From Leptolyngbya sp. BL0902 (GTDB taxonomy: Bacteria > Cyanobacteriota > Cyanobacteriia > Phormidesmidales > Phormidesmidaceae), in NCBI RefSeq assembly GCF_016403105.1, contig NZ_CP046155.1, positions 3,439,906 through 3,503,905 on the forward strand: a stretch of DNA of 64,000 nt, given 5' to 3'. The position numbers and the translations under genes were made by a program. The notes below the pieces were generated by a model, which worked only from the letters and a program-made list of their open reading frames with translations, searched no databases and was not told the origin of the DNA. Positions 31,261-39,686 of the stretch are shown here, in pieces (position 1 is the stretch's first letter; the number at the start of each line of letters is the position of its first letter).

Positions 31261-32913
31261 TCATCGAATATATTCCTTGAGAATGCTGTTGCGGTTGGGG
31301 TGGCGCAACTTACGCAACGCCTTCGCTTCAATCTGGCGAATGCGCTCGCGAGTGACGTTAAAAATCTGACCAATTTCTTCCAGGGTTTTCATCCGGCCAT
31401 CATCTAGGCCGTAGCGCAGCCGCAGCACATCCCGCTCACGGGGGCTGAGGGTGCTCAGAACGCTTTCGAGATCTTCCCACAGTAAACTCTTGGATACCTG
31501 ATCTTCGGGGGTTTCACCATCAAACTCAATAACGTCTCCCAGGCAAGTATCTTCCCCTTTATGAATGGGGGTTTCGAGGGAAAGGGGAAGCTGTTCTGCT
31601 TTGGCAATAAAGCGCAGCTTTTCAGTGGTCATTTCCATGCGGACGGCAATTTCTTCCTCGGTGGGCTTGCGTCGCAGTTCTTGGGAAAGTAGCTTGGTCG
31701 TCTTTTTAATGCGGGAAATGGTTTCGTACAGGTGGACGGGTAGGCGAATGGTGCGGGATTGATCGGCAATCGCCCGGGTGATGGCTTGGCGAATCCACCA
31801 GGTCGCGTAGGTGGAGAACTTGCAGCCTCTTTCGGGATCGAACTTTTCAGCGGCGCGAATCAGCCCTAGGCTACCTTCCTGGATTAAGTCTTGGAATTCA
31901 AGACCACGGTTCAAATACTTCTTGGCGGTGGAAACCACCAGCCGCAGGTTAGACTGCACCATTTTGTCTTTGGCCCGTCGCCCCACATGGACGCGATGGC
32001 AAAAGGCACCCACGGTAAAGGTGGTGCCTTCGTCCTGCATGACGGCAGCGGCCCATTGCTCCCACTCTTCAGCAGTCAGTTCCTGGGGTAGGCTCTGGAA
32101 CTTTTCATCCCAGTTGTCAGAAATTTCATCAAAAATGCGCTCTAGCTTCATCAGGTCCGCAATTTTACGGGCCAGTTCAATTTCTTCCTCCGCCCTGAGT
32201 AAGCGAGTGCGGCCAATTTCTAAAAGATATATAAGTATACTATCAGATGGTTTTCGCGACCCTTTGCCGCGAGTTGATTCAGCTTTCTTGAATATATTTA
32301 AGTCACGAATTATCTGATGTTGTTGATAATGAATCTCGAAAGGTTTCTGATCTCGATTTAATCTAAGAGAATCAATGTATCTTAGTGATCTAAAATCAGG
32401 ATATATGCGATCTACAGAGAGAAATGCAAAAAAAATTTTCCTTTCATGTCTTGGATTATTAGTAGAAGCACGAGCAGATGCAAATATTATGTTTTCATAG
32501 TTATATACTCCAACCAGTACTTTTCTTGATACATTATCTATGCTATCTAAGGCTCTATGTACTTTCTTTAAATATTCTTTTGTCTTCGATAATGTGAGGT
32601 CGATAAATCTAAAGTCTATAAAAAATATCTGAAAAATACTACTGCTATCTTTATAATCAGCAATTAAATAAATTTCATTAATGGCACTATTAAATACCGA
32701 ATATCTAGATCGAATGTCTGCTTCTATTGGATATGGATTGTCTGAAGATTGATATCCGAGTTGTCTAAATAATTTGACAACACCCTCAACAGATATAATC
32801 TGGCTAATATCACTTTCGTCCACCAAAAACCCATTGGAGTTTTCATCTGAAGATTCTGAGACATCTTCTATTATCAATTCAATATCAGATGAGAATTCTA
32901 GCAGGTCAATCAT
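31261..32913 (-). CDS. Chimeric sigma-70 factor: restriction-type N-terminal domain fused to SigA-like regions
   Basis: Residues from about 222 onward are a group 1/2 sigma-70. They show region 1.2 (DSILIYLLEIGRTRLLRAEEE), region 2 (NLRLVVSTAKKYLNRG, DLIQEGSLGLIRAAEKFD, FSTYATWWIRQAITRAIADQ), region 3, and region 4.2 (TLEEIGQIFNVTRERIRQIE) ending NRNSILKEYIR as in SigA. The first 210 or so residues are not the usual acidic SigA leader. LFRQLGYQSSDNPYPIE, IFQIFFIDF, LVGVYNYENIIFASARAS and HERKIFFAFLSVDR resemble the N-terminal domain I know from cyanobacterial type IIG/BREX-like methyltransferases. DNA up to about residue 230 is AT-rich and the rest is GC-rich. It is probably not the housekeeping sigma; promoter targets are unknown. 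Confidence 0.8.
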   Translation of the reverse strand: MIDLLEFSSDIELIIEDVSESSDENSNGFLVDESDISQIISVEGVVKLFRQLGYQSSDNPYPIEADIRSRYSVFNSAINEIYLIADYKDSSSIFQIFFIDFRFIDLTLSKTKEYLKKVHRALDSIDNVSRKVLVGVYNYENIIFASARASTNNPRHERKIFFAFLSVDRIYPDFRSLRYIDSLRLNRDQKPFEIHYQQHQIIRDLNIFKKAESTRGKGSRKPSDSILIYLLEIGRTRLLRAEEEIELARKIADLMKLERIFDEISDNWDEKFQSLPQELTAEEWEQWAAAVMQDEGTTFTVGAFCHRVHVGRRAKDKMVQSNLRLVVSTAKKYLNRGLEFQDLIQEGSLGLIRAAEKFDPERGCKFSTYATWWIRQAITRAIADQSRTIRLPVHLYETISRIKKTTKLLSQELRRKPTEEEIAVRMEMTTEKLRFIAKAEQLPLSLETPIHKGEDTCLGDVIEFDGETPEDQVSKSLLWEDLESVLSTLSPRERDVLRLRYGLDDGRMKTLEEIGQIFNVTRERIRQIEAKALRKLRHPNRNSILKEYIR

Positions 32914-32956
32914 TTTGGGTGACGCAGGTCCTTACATCCGAGGTATTACGGAGAAC

Positions 32957-33091
32957 ATGACTGAAAAATGCACATCAAGATTCAGGAATATTACTAGTCA
33001 AGACTTATGGGACTTCCTGACACCCGTTCTTTCTGGAGATGATTTTTATGATGTACAAAGTCTGTTGCATATTGCACAAGCTATAACCTAA
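32957..33091 (+). CDS. Possible small protein in the AT-rich island, function unknown
   Basis: A 44-codon frame begins ATG after GGAG (4-nt spacing) and encodes MTEKCTSRFRNITSQDLWDF, then LTPVLSGDDFYDVQSLLHIAQ, a protein-like sequence. It is divergent from the chimeric sigma gene. The rest of the 349-nt stretch 32914-33262 is AT-rich with no gene that I can see. It could instead be a fragment of a larger lost gene. Confidence 0.3.
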   Translation: MTEKCTSRFRNITSQDLWDFLTPVLSGDDFYDVQSLLHIAQAIT

Positions 33092-33262
33092 TAATAAGCG
33101 AGTCCATTTAAAGTGGCAACTCTCCTAAGCCGATAGCAAAAGCTTAGGAATTTTGCGTGTATTTACGGAATTATTGGTAAGTAGAGAATTAAGCCAATTC
33201 GCTTAGAAATTAGTTCTCAAGCTATATGTACTGTGATTCAGCCATCTATTCCTTCCTCTCTC

Positions 33263-34582
33263 CTATAATTCCAACACCTCCAAAACGGCCTTGGGTTGCA
33301 GCTTGGTTTTGAACCACACGATGGGCACGGGCACTTGGTTCACGTCCACCCCAGCTTTTTCTAGGTTCAGCCGTTCGGAGATGGCGAGGATTAGGTTGGT
33401 GCGGTCGGATTTGCGGACTTGGGCGAACTTTTTGCGGAGGTATTCCGGTCGCCAATAGCCGACGATTTCTAGCAGATATTCCCGCCCGTCGGTGTGGACG
33501 AGGCGAAAATCGGGAATCATGACGCTGCCGGGGATGGGGATGAGGTCTACTTCGCGCTCCAGTTTCCAGGGAGAATCGGCGGGCCAGCGGTTGACGAAGG
33601 ATTCTTCAATCATGCTGTCGTAGGGCTTGCCGGGGGGATAGTGGGTGACGAGGCCGCAGTCGCTATCGAGGGTGAATTGGCGGCTGCGGATTTGCTGGCT
33701 GTAGCTGTCTTTGATTTGCAGGGTGGCGGTGAGTCGCCAACGGCTGACGTGCAAAATGGCGGGGATCAGCTTGGCGATATCGACCCCGTAGCGGGTGCTG
33801 GGTTTGAACAGGCTGGCGGGGCCGTCGATGGTGATGGTGAAGCCCTGGTCGGCGTCGCCTTCGATGTAGGTCATCAGTCGAAACAGCTTGAGGTAGCGGA
33901 ACATCAGCTTGTATTCCCCCGGATCGTTGCGGTAGAGGTGCATCACCAAATCGCTGGCTTTGTAGAAGACGCCCTGGGTTTGGGAGAGGTTGTAGCGGTG
34001 CAGCAGGGCGTCGGGGGCGGGGGCGTCAAAGGTGGTGAGGATACGGTTTTCTTGCAGGTCGGCGTAGAGCCCCTGGCGCACCTCGTCCACGGTGACTTCG
34101 CGATCCAATTCCTGACTGAGTTGCTGGCTGAGTTGGTCATAGAGGCGCTGGCTGGTGTTGGGGGAAGGGGCCACCTGGGCGGCGAGGGCAAAGATGCGTT
34201 GCCGCAGATCCTCTGGTTCTAGAGGGCTAACCTGCTCGAAGGTGGTGAAGTGGTTTCGCAGCAGATGGGCCAGCCCTCGCCGGATGCGGTAGTTGGTGTC
34301 TTCCCCTTCCAAGTCCTGAAGTTGGCGGTTGAGGTCGCCCTGGGTTTGCCCCACTTGGGCCTGGAAAATGTCGATTAAGTCCGTGGCCATGGCCCGATTT
34401 GCCCCATTCAAGGCCAACCGATGGGGCTTAATGGCCTCTCCTTGGTAGCGATAGATCAGTAGGTCGCTGGGTAACGTGGCGCTGGCTCCAAAAACGACAG
34501 CTTGTTTCAACAGCCTATCGTCCCATAGGCAAGGGAGGCGCAAAAAATCCCAGAGTCCTTTCAGAACCCTGGGATTTAGCAT
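33263..34582 (-). CDS. DUF790 / Bax1-like nuclease
   Basis: DUF790 proteins are the bacterial relatives of archaeal Bax1, the endonuclease partner of XPB helicase. The fold is seen in LPSDLLIYRYQGEAIKPHRLAL at the N-terminus and in the nuclease core IEESFVNRW, VMIPDFRLVHTDGREYLLEIVGYWRPEY (PD-(D/E)xK-like E, D and E) near residues 340-390. The ATG at 34582 is the only one upstream, but the first codons coincide with the terminator of the preceding gene. Family members begin M-L-P-(S/T). Here that methionine is an ACG at 34477-34475 with GGAG exactly 8 nt upstream, so the real start is probably that ACG, or the gene is losing its start. Confidence 0.8.
   Translation of the reverse strand: MLNPRVLKGLWDFLRLPCLWDDRLLKQAVVFGASATLPSDLLIYRYQGEAIKPHRLALNGANRAMATDLIDIFQAQVGQTQGDLNRQLQDLEGEDTNYRIRRGLAHLLRNHFTTFEQVSPLEPEDLRQRIFALAAQVAPSPNTSQRLYDQLSQQLSQELDREVTVDEVRQGLYADLQENRILTTFDAPAPDALLHRYNLSQTQGVFYKASDLVMHLYRNDPGEYKLMFRYLKLFRLMTYIEGDADQGFTITIDGPASLFKPSTRYGVDIAKLIPAILHVSRWRLTATLQIKDSYSQQIRSRQFTLDSDCGLVTHYPPGKPYDSMIEESFVNRWPADSPWKLEREVDLIPIPGSVMIPDFRLVHTDGREYLLEIVGYWRPEYLRKKFAQVRKSDRTNLILAISERLNLEKAGVDVNQVPVPIVWFKTKLQPKAVLEVLEL
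33289..33424 (-). repeat. Direct repeat, right copy, at the 3' end of the DUF790 gene
   Basis: This is the partner of 27646-27781 (six mismatches in 136 nt). Together they enclose about 5.5 kb with the sigma and helicase genes. A 3'-end duplication of this kind is what an element integrating near the end of a gene leaves behind. Confidence 0.9.
34542..34577 (-). terminator. Rho-independent terminator of the secreted-protein gene
   Basis: On the minus strand, AAATCCCAG pairs with CTGGGATTT across a 15-nt loop and ends in TTTTTT. It lies about 40 nt after the stop of the large secreted protein gene and inside the nominal first codons of DUF790, arguing that DUF790 begins further downstream. 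Confidence 0.8.
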
Positions 34583-34617
34583 GGGACAGCGTAAACGCTC
34601 TGAGGCTGGGAACCGCC

Positions 34618-37600
34618 CTAGAACACGAAGTTATCGGGGTTGCTGAGGGCCACGGCATCCACCCCTTGGAAGGTGATGAAGTTCGTGAACTGGTTGCGTC
34701 CGCCCCCGGTGCGGTCTAGGTCGATGGAAAGCTGGGCGCGGCCACTGTTGCCCAGGTTGCGGATTTGGATCAGGCCATCGGCGAGGGGGTTGGTGCCACC
34801 ATAGCCGATGCTGGTCAGCAGGTCGGTGAAGACCAGTTGATCGGCCCCAACCTGGAAGTCGGTGATGGTGTCGCCGCTTTGGTTGAGGTGGGTGTAGACG
34901 ATTTGATCGCGTCCGCCGCCCGTGGTAATCACGTCGGGGCCGGGGCTGGCCAGGATGCGATCCCAGCCGTCGGTGCCCAGCAACACATCGCGCCCGTTGG
35001 TGCCGGAGATGACGTTGAAGGGCGGCGGCGGCGGGGTGAACTCAAACACCGAAATAGTGTTGCTGACCTCGTTGGTGGTAATCAGCAGGGGCACGCCCGT
35101 GGGGCTCTGGTTGGCGCTGACGAAGGTGAGCCCTTCGATGCCCACATCCCCCGGCACGTTGATGTATTCGATGAAGGTGGGGCTGACCGGATTGGTGACA
35201 TCGTAGACCACCACATCCCCGGTGCGCTCTAGGCCAATGAAGGCATAGGTGCGCCCGTTCACCACGCCGACCACCACGCCTTCGGGCTCTGGGCCTTTGT
35301 TGTCGCTGCGGGTGTCAAAGGTGTTGTCGGTGAAGCTGCCGTTGGAGTTGAAGATGCTGGGCACCTGGGCTAGGGTGAGGCGCTCCAGTTCGTCGCCGCT
35401 GTCGAAGACCAGGTTGCCGTTGCTGTCCCAAATGGAGAAGGAACGGGTGCCGAAGACCTCAATGCGGTCGAAGGTGCCGTCGCCGTTCAGGTCGCCCGTG
35501 GCGTTGGTGACAGTGAGGCGACCCAGGTTTTCCGGGCGCTTCAGTTCCGCCGCGTTGGGGAAGACGCTGGGGTTCAGCACGTAGCCGTTGGCCCCCACCC
35601 GCACCTCTTCCGCAAAGCCTGCGTAGTCGCGGGCATCCCCTTCGTTGGCGGTGATGAAGAAGGTCTGGCCGTTGACGGTGTAGCTGGCGATGGCATCGGG
35701 CTGGAACATGCCAAACACAGGCCAGTTTTGGAGGTTAACGCCGCTATCCCGGTCGCTGGCATCCAGGCTGTTCCCCGGCAGGCTGTGGTCTTTGTAGCCC
35801 AGGGGAATGATCCGGGTGACGGTGGCCGTGGCGATGTCTACCACCGCGAGGGCGTTGTTCTCTTGCAGGGTGACGTAGGCCAGCCGCCCATCGCCGGAGA
35901 AGGTGATGTATTCCGGCTCCAAATCCTGGGCCACGGTGGCACCGGGGCCAAAGATCCGTACCCCAGCGGCCCGCAGAGCATCGGCCTGGTCGTTAAAGGC
36001 CCGGAAGTCGGCGGTGCGTACCGTGGCGTTGGCCACCCCGTTGCTGATGTCGATGATGCTGACGGAACCTTCGGGGTCGAAGGAATCGGCCCGTCCGTAG
36101 CTGTTGGGTTCGCCCTCATCGGCGGTCAGCACGCGGGTGCCGTCGGGGGAGAACACCACCATATCGGGCAGGTAGCCCACTTCCACGGCGTTCAACAGGG
36201 CTCCGGTGGCGGCATCGTAGAAGCTGACCTGGCCTCGGCGCTGGGCTCCGGTGGCGCTGTCCACGATGGCGTAGGCGGCGGCGACGATGCCGTTTTTGAT
36301 GGCGACGCTGTTGGGCAGCACATTCACCCCCGCCGGAGCGGCAAACCCTAGGGGCAGGTCGCCCACCAAGGACAATGCCCCCGTGGCGCTGAGGCTGAAG
36401 ATTTCGATGCGGTCTCCGGCCACCACGTACAGCCGCCGACTGGCGGGGTCAAAGGCGGAGATTTCGGCCCCGTTAGCGCTGGTGATGGTACCCACCTGGC
36501 GCAGGCTACCCGTGGTGTTGTCCTCGATGGTGACGGTGGCGCTGGTGCTGGCCCCCAATCCGTAGTCCGTCGAGGATACCAGGGTGAGGATCACCGTCTC
36601 CGGCCCCTCGTTGGGGTTGGCATCGTTCACCGGGGTAATGGTGATGGTGGCGCTGGTTTCGCCCGCCGGGATGACAATACGACCACTGAGGCGGTTGTAG
36701 TCAATGCCGTTGGTGGCGGTGCCGCCCACGGTGTAGGTAACAATCAGATCGGCGGTGAGGTCGCCTTCGCGGGTAACGGTGAAGGTGCCCGTATTCACCA
36801 CGGTGCCGGATTCTGCCGCATTGGCATCGGTGGCTACAAGGCTAACGGTGGCGGGGGGAGGGGCGTCGTTGTCGGCAATGGCAGCGGTGACGGCGCGAAT
36901 CCCCAGCCCGTTGAAGTTGGCATCGGCACTGGAGACGCTGTGGGCAATGGTGCCCGTGTGGTCGCCCTCCACCAGGGTGTCATCCACCGCCGTAACGGTG
37001 ATCACCTGGGGAATGTTCCAGTTGGCGGCGGTAAAGGTAACGGTGGTGCGATCCGTGGTGAGCTGACTGCCGGGATTCAGGGTAATCACCACATCGGCGG
37101 TGGGTTGGCTCCGCAGAACCAGGGTGTAGGTGTCGGATGCGCCGCCCTCGGTGACTTGGGTGGTGCCGCCGGATTCGATCAACGTCACCCCAAAGGTGTC
37201 GGACGTGTTGAAAATACCGGGGCTGGCCAGGTCGCCACCGCTGGAGGTGCGGGCATTTTGGGTGTTGTTGACCGTAGACGCCACCCAACCCGCGTTCACG
37301 GTCGTTGAGTCGAGGTTGTCTGCGGTCGTCCAGGCGCTAAAGCCTTGGGTGCGGGGGGTGCCGGGGAAAGCTTGGTCGCCGTAGGAGAGGCGATCCACTA
37401 GGTTGCCCTCAGCGTCATAGAGGTTGATTTCGTCGTTGCGGCCTAGGTTGTTGCTGCCCGCCAAGCCACCAATCACTTTCACCGACGCATCCAAGCCCCA
37501 AGCGGCCCGGAATGCCGCCGCCGTGGCCTCGGTCAAAATTACCGATTCACCCGGTTGCACAATGCCAAAGGCACTGAGGTCAAAGGACCCAGGGGTGCGG

Positions 37601-37779
37601 GAGTCGTCGTCAAAGCTCCATCCGGTCATGTCTACCGGAGCGGTGCCCACGTTGGTGAACTCGATAAATTCGCCGTTGGCCCCCTGGTACATGAACTCGG
37701 TAATCTGCATCCGGCCCACCAAAATCAAATCCAGATCCGAGGTCTGGGCATACAGAGTTCCGTTTAAATCCGTCGTCAT
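34618..37779 (-). CDS. Large secreted protein: LTD, Calx-beta, choice-of-anchor-I and RTX-like C-terminus
   Basis: The 1053-residue protein has no Sec signal and probably leaves by type I secretion. In order it has a lamin-tail domain (about 20-135, MQITEFMYQGANGEFIEFTNVG), two beta-sandwich segments of Calx-beta type (about 200-420, ending in the PVNDANPNEGPETVILTLV pattern), a long beta-propeller-like choice-of-anchor-I domain (about 430-910, DEGEPNSYG, DLEPEYITFSGDGRLAYVTL), and a C-terminal RTX-like segment (ISGTNGRDVLLGTDGWDRI) with the usual type I target region. I chose the ATG at 37779 over a GTG at 37818. The likely role is extracellular adhesion or phosphoesterase-like activity. Confidence 0.85.
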   Translation of the reverse strand: MTTDLNGTLYAQTSDLDLILVGRMQITEFMYQGANGEFIEFTNVGTAPVDMTGWSFDDDSRTPGSFDLSAFGIVQPGESVILTEATAAAFRAAWGLDASVKVIGGLAGSNNLGRNDEINLYDAEGNLVDRLSYGDQAFPGTPRTQGFSAWTTADNLDSTTVNAGWVASTVNNTQNARTSSGGDLASPGIFNTSDTFGVTLIESGGTTQVTEGGASDTYTLVLRSQPTADVVITLNPGSQLTTDRTTVTFTAANWNIPQVITVTAVDDTLVEGDHTGTIAHSVSSADANFNGLGIRAVTAAIADNDAPPPATVSLVATDANAAESGTVVNTGTFTVTREGDLTADLIVTYTVGGTATNGIDYNRLSGRIVIPAGETSATITITPVNDANPNEGPETVILTLVSSTDYGLGASTSATVTIEDNTTGSLRQVGTITSANGAEISAFDPASRRLYVVAGDRIEIFSLSATGALSLVGDLPLGFAAPAGVNVLPNSVAIKNGIVAAAYAIVDSATGAQRRGQVSFYDAATGALLNAVEVGYLPDMVVFSPDGTRVLTADEGEPNSYGRADSFDPEGSVSIIDISNGVANATVRTADFRAFNDQADALRAAGVRIFGPGATVAQDLEPEYITFSGDGRLAYVTLQENNALAVVDIATATVTRIIPLGYKDHSLPGNSLDASDRDSGVNLQNWPVFGMFQPDAIASYTVNGQTFFITANEGDARDYAGFAEEVRVGANGYVLNPSVFPNAAELKRPENLGRLTVTNATGDLNGDGTFDRIEVFGTRSFSIWDSNGNLVFDSGDELERLTLAQVPSIFNSNGSFTDNTFDTRSDNKGPEPEGVVVGVVNGRTYAFIGLERTGDVVVYDVTNPVSPTFIEYINVPGDVGIEGLTFVSANQSPTGVPLLITTNEVSNTISVFEFTPPPPPFNVISGTNGRDVLLGTDGWDRILASPGPDVITTGGGRDQIVYTHLNQSGDTITDFQVGADQLVFTDLLTSIGYGGTNPLADGLIQIRNLGNSGRAQLSIDLDRTGGGRNQFTNFITFQGVDAVALSNPDNFVF

Positions 37780-38313
37780 AGCCTGTAATTCCCTGCTGAG
37801 TGATGTCACGACCTGCACGTTATGAAGGCGCTAAAAAATAGAGCAACCCCCAAAGAGGTTCCTCCTATTTCCTGCACGCAAAAAGCAATGTCAAAATTGA
37901 CCGGGTCTTGGCAGAACTGCATGAAAACCGCCTTCCCTAGACCGGAAAAGCTGGGCTTCATCAGCTTGTTAGCCAACGCTTGCGATCAGCCCATGATCAA
38001 AAATCGTCGTCGCGATTTTGCTTAGAGCCGATCCTTGTTTCGGAGTTAATAACACACCAAAAACATCCGTATTTCCACATAAAACTGTAGCAGAATTAAC
38101 GAAAGGTGTCGGTAAAACTTCGGTTAACACGCCGTTAAGGAGCCTGCCCCTAGCGGCCATCTAGGTTTGTGAGCTAGGTTTGTGAGCTAGTTTGACGACC
38201 TTGCGTGCAACGCGCTGACGTAGGAGCCGCCTGTGGGTGGCACCCGAATGAGTGCAGCCCATCCATGCAGCCCATCCATGCAACTCATCCGTGCAGCCCA
38301 TCCGTGCAGCCCA
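37780..38313. other. Gene-free stretch of about 530 bp with short tandem repeats
   Basis: No convincing gene is present. The stretch is moderately AT-rich around 38020-38140, where the promoter of the large secreted protein probably lies, and it ends in two sets of short tandem repeats listed separately. Short open frames here have no ribosome-binding site and unlikely composition. Confidence 0.6.
38161..38190. repeat. Tandem 13-bp repeat
   Basis: CTAGGTTTGTGAG occurs twice in perfect tandem, followed by a third partial CTAG. Probably a slippage product. Confidence 0.85.
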
Positions 38314-38317
38314 TCAG
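38253..38317. repeat. Five tandem 13-bp repeats at the 3' end of the carbonic anhydrase gene
   Basis: Five units of TGCAGCCCATCCA with one to three changes each run into the stop codon of the neighbouring minus-strand gene. Too short and spacer-less to be a CRISPR array. Confidence 0.85.
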
Positions 38318-38829
38318 TGAAACCCCAGGTCGGTGCTTTTGCCCCCATGGACGAGGGCTAACTGGTAATACTTCTGGGCGTGTTCAATTAGATCAAGGGC
38401 TTGGGCTTCGGAGACCTCGCGGATGACCTTGCCGGGAACACCCATCACCAGGGAACGGGGCGGCACATCCTTCGTCACCACGGCCCCCGCCCCAATGATG
38501 CTGCCGCTGCCGACGCGCACCCCATTCAGCACCACTGCCCCAATGCCGATCAGGCTTCCGGTTTCAATGTGGGCGCTATGGATCACCGCCCGATGGCCCA
38601 CGGTGACGCGATCCGCCAAATAGGTGGGCTGCCCCGGATCGCCGTGGAGAATCGCCCCATCCTGCACATTGCTGTAGGGGCCGATGGTAATGGACTCCAC
38701 ATCGCCGCGCACCACCGCCCCATACCAAATGCTGCACCCCTCCTGAAGGATGACCTGGCCCATCACCGTGGCATTGGGGGCCACAAAGGCTGCTTGGGAA
38801 CAATCGGGACTGGGCCAAATCAAAGACAT
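38314..38829 (-). CDS. Gamma-class carbonic anhydrase family protein
   Basis: The 171-residue left-handed beta-helix protein has the hexapeptide repeat run [25 protein letters not shown] and later [20 protein letters not shown]. The zinc-binding histidines are in ILHGD and in [13 protein letters not shown]. It belongs to the YrdA/PaaY/CamH group; carbonic anhydrase activity is possible but not certain. I chose the ATG at 38829 ([20 protein letters not shown]), which gives the normal family length; the frame is open 40 codons upstream but that part is not protein-like. It is divergent from the DUF2396 gene. Confidence 0.9.
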   Translation of the reverse strand: MSLIWPSPDCSQAAFVAPNATVMGQVILQEGCSIWYGAVVRGDVESITIGPYSNVQDGAILHGDPGQPTYLADRVTVGHRAVIHSAHIETGSLIGIGAVVLNGVRVGSGSIIGAGAVVTKDVPPRSLVMGVPGKVIREVSEAQALDLIEHAQKYYQLALVHGGKSTDLGFH

Positions 38830-38980
38830 AGGGGAATGCTGACGCGCAGGACAATCATTCAATACAGTATCAGCCGGGACAAGTCCCTCTGGCGGTTCTG
38901 GGCCGGAAATTCCCCAGGATTTTAGGGATTTTCGCCCTTCCTCCGCCACGTTGGCTACGGAGTCTGCCGAATCCCAACGG

Positions 38981-38986
38981 TATAAT
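38981..38986 (+). promoter_or_regulatory. Perfect -10 box upstream of the DUF2396 gene
   Basis: TATAAT stands 56 nt before the ATG at 39043, in a GC-rich context where such a hexamer is rare. No clear -35 element is seen at 17 nt. Confidence 0.45.
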
Positions 38987-39042
38987 ACGGCTACAGCATC
39001 ATCTTGATCAGCCCCCTAGAGGAAGTGTCTGGTTTCTGCCCA

Positions 39043-39555
39043 ATGGTTAATTCCGCCCTGCAATACCCCATCTACGGCCCAGAAATCCAGTGCCCCCACT
39101 GTCGGCAAACCATCCCGGCCCTCACCCTGACGGATACCTACCTCTGCACCCGCCACGGAGCCTTTGAGGCCAACCCCGACACGAAGGATCTGGTGCATTT
39201 GCAATCGGGACGGCACTGGCGACAGTGGGAGGGGGAATGGTATCGCCAACACACCCACCCCGACGGCATCCGCTTTGAAATCCACGAAGCCCTAGATCGT
39301 CTCTATACCCAGGGTTATCGGGCGACCAAGGTGATCATTGCCGAGCGCTACAAGGATTTGGTCAACGGCTACCTAGAGCGTAACTCCCCCTGGCGCGGGC
39401 AGGCCGATGCCTCCGCCGCCCCGAAACTCTACGGTCTCCCGGTAGACTTTAGCCCCTCCGAAGCGGACGATCCCCAGTGGGCGGTCATTAACTTCACCCT
39501 CGAAAAAGAACCCGGAGTGCCCGTTCGGTATCCCTATTTTCGGCTGTTTGAATAA
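39043..39555 (+). CDS. Cyanobacterial conserved protein DUF2396 / TIGR02652
   Basis: This 170-residue protein has an N-terminal zinc-ribbon-like segment (YGPEIQCPHCRQTIPALTLTDTYLCTRHGAFEANP) with a CxxC pair and a later Cys-His, then a helical segment, EALDRLYTQGYRATKVIIAERYKDLVNGYLER. I associate the pattern with a family found only in cyanobacteria, with no known role. I chose the ATG at 39043; a TTG at 39004 is also in frame but would add a non-conserved lead. Confidence 0.8.
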   Translation: MVNSALQYPIYGPEIQCPHCRQTIPALTLTDTYLCTRHGAFEANPDTKDLVHLQSGRHWRQWEGEWYRQHTHPDGIRFEIHEALDRLYTQGYRATKVIIAERYKDLVNGYLERNSPWRGQADASAAPKLYGLPVDFSPSEADDPQWAVINFTLEKEPGVPVRYPYFRLFE

Positions 39556-39686
39556 CAGGATTGATGGAAGATTTGGATACTCATTTTTGGGGGACTGAGT
39601 GATTTTAAGGGATCGAAAATCAGCTCCTGTATTGTCCCCAAGCGCCACACCCATCGAGAGATAGGATTATCCGCCTATCCGATACT

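Noticed and set aside
31159-31407. Plus-strand frame across the end of the sigma gene
   Set aside because: It is antisense to conserved sigma region 4; the minus strand clearly encodes the protein.
37822-38025. Plus-strand open frame of 67 codons
   Set aside because: No ribosome-binding site, atypical composition and no recognisable motif; the stretch is an intergenic region.
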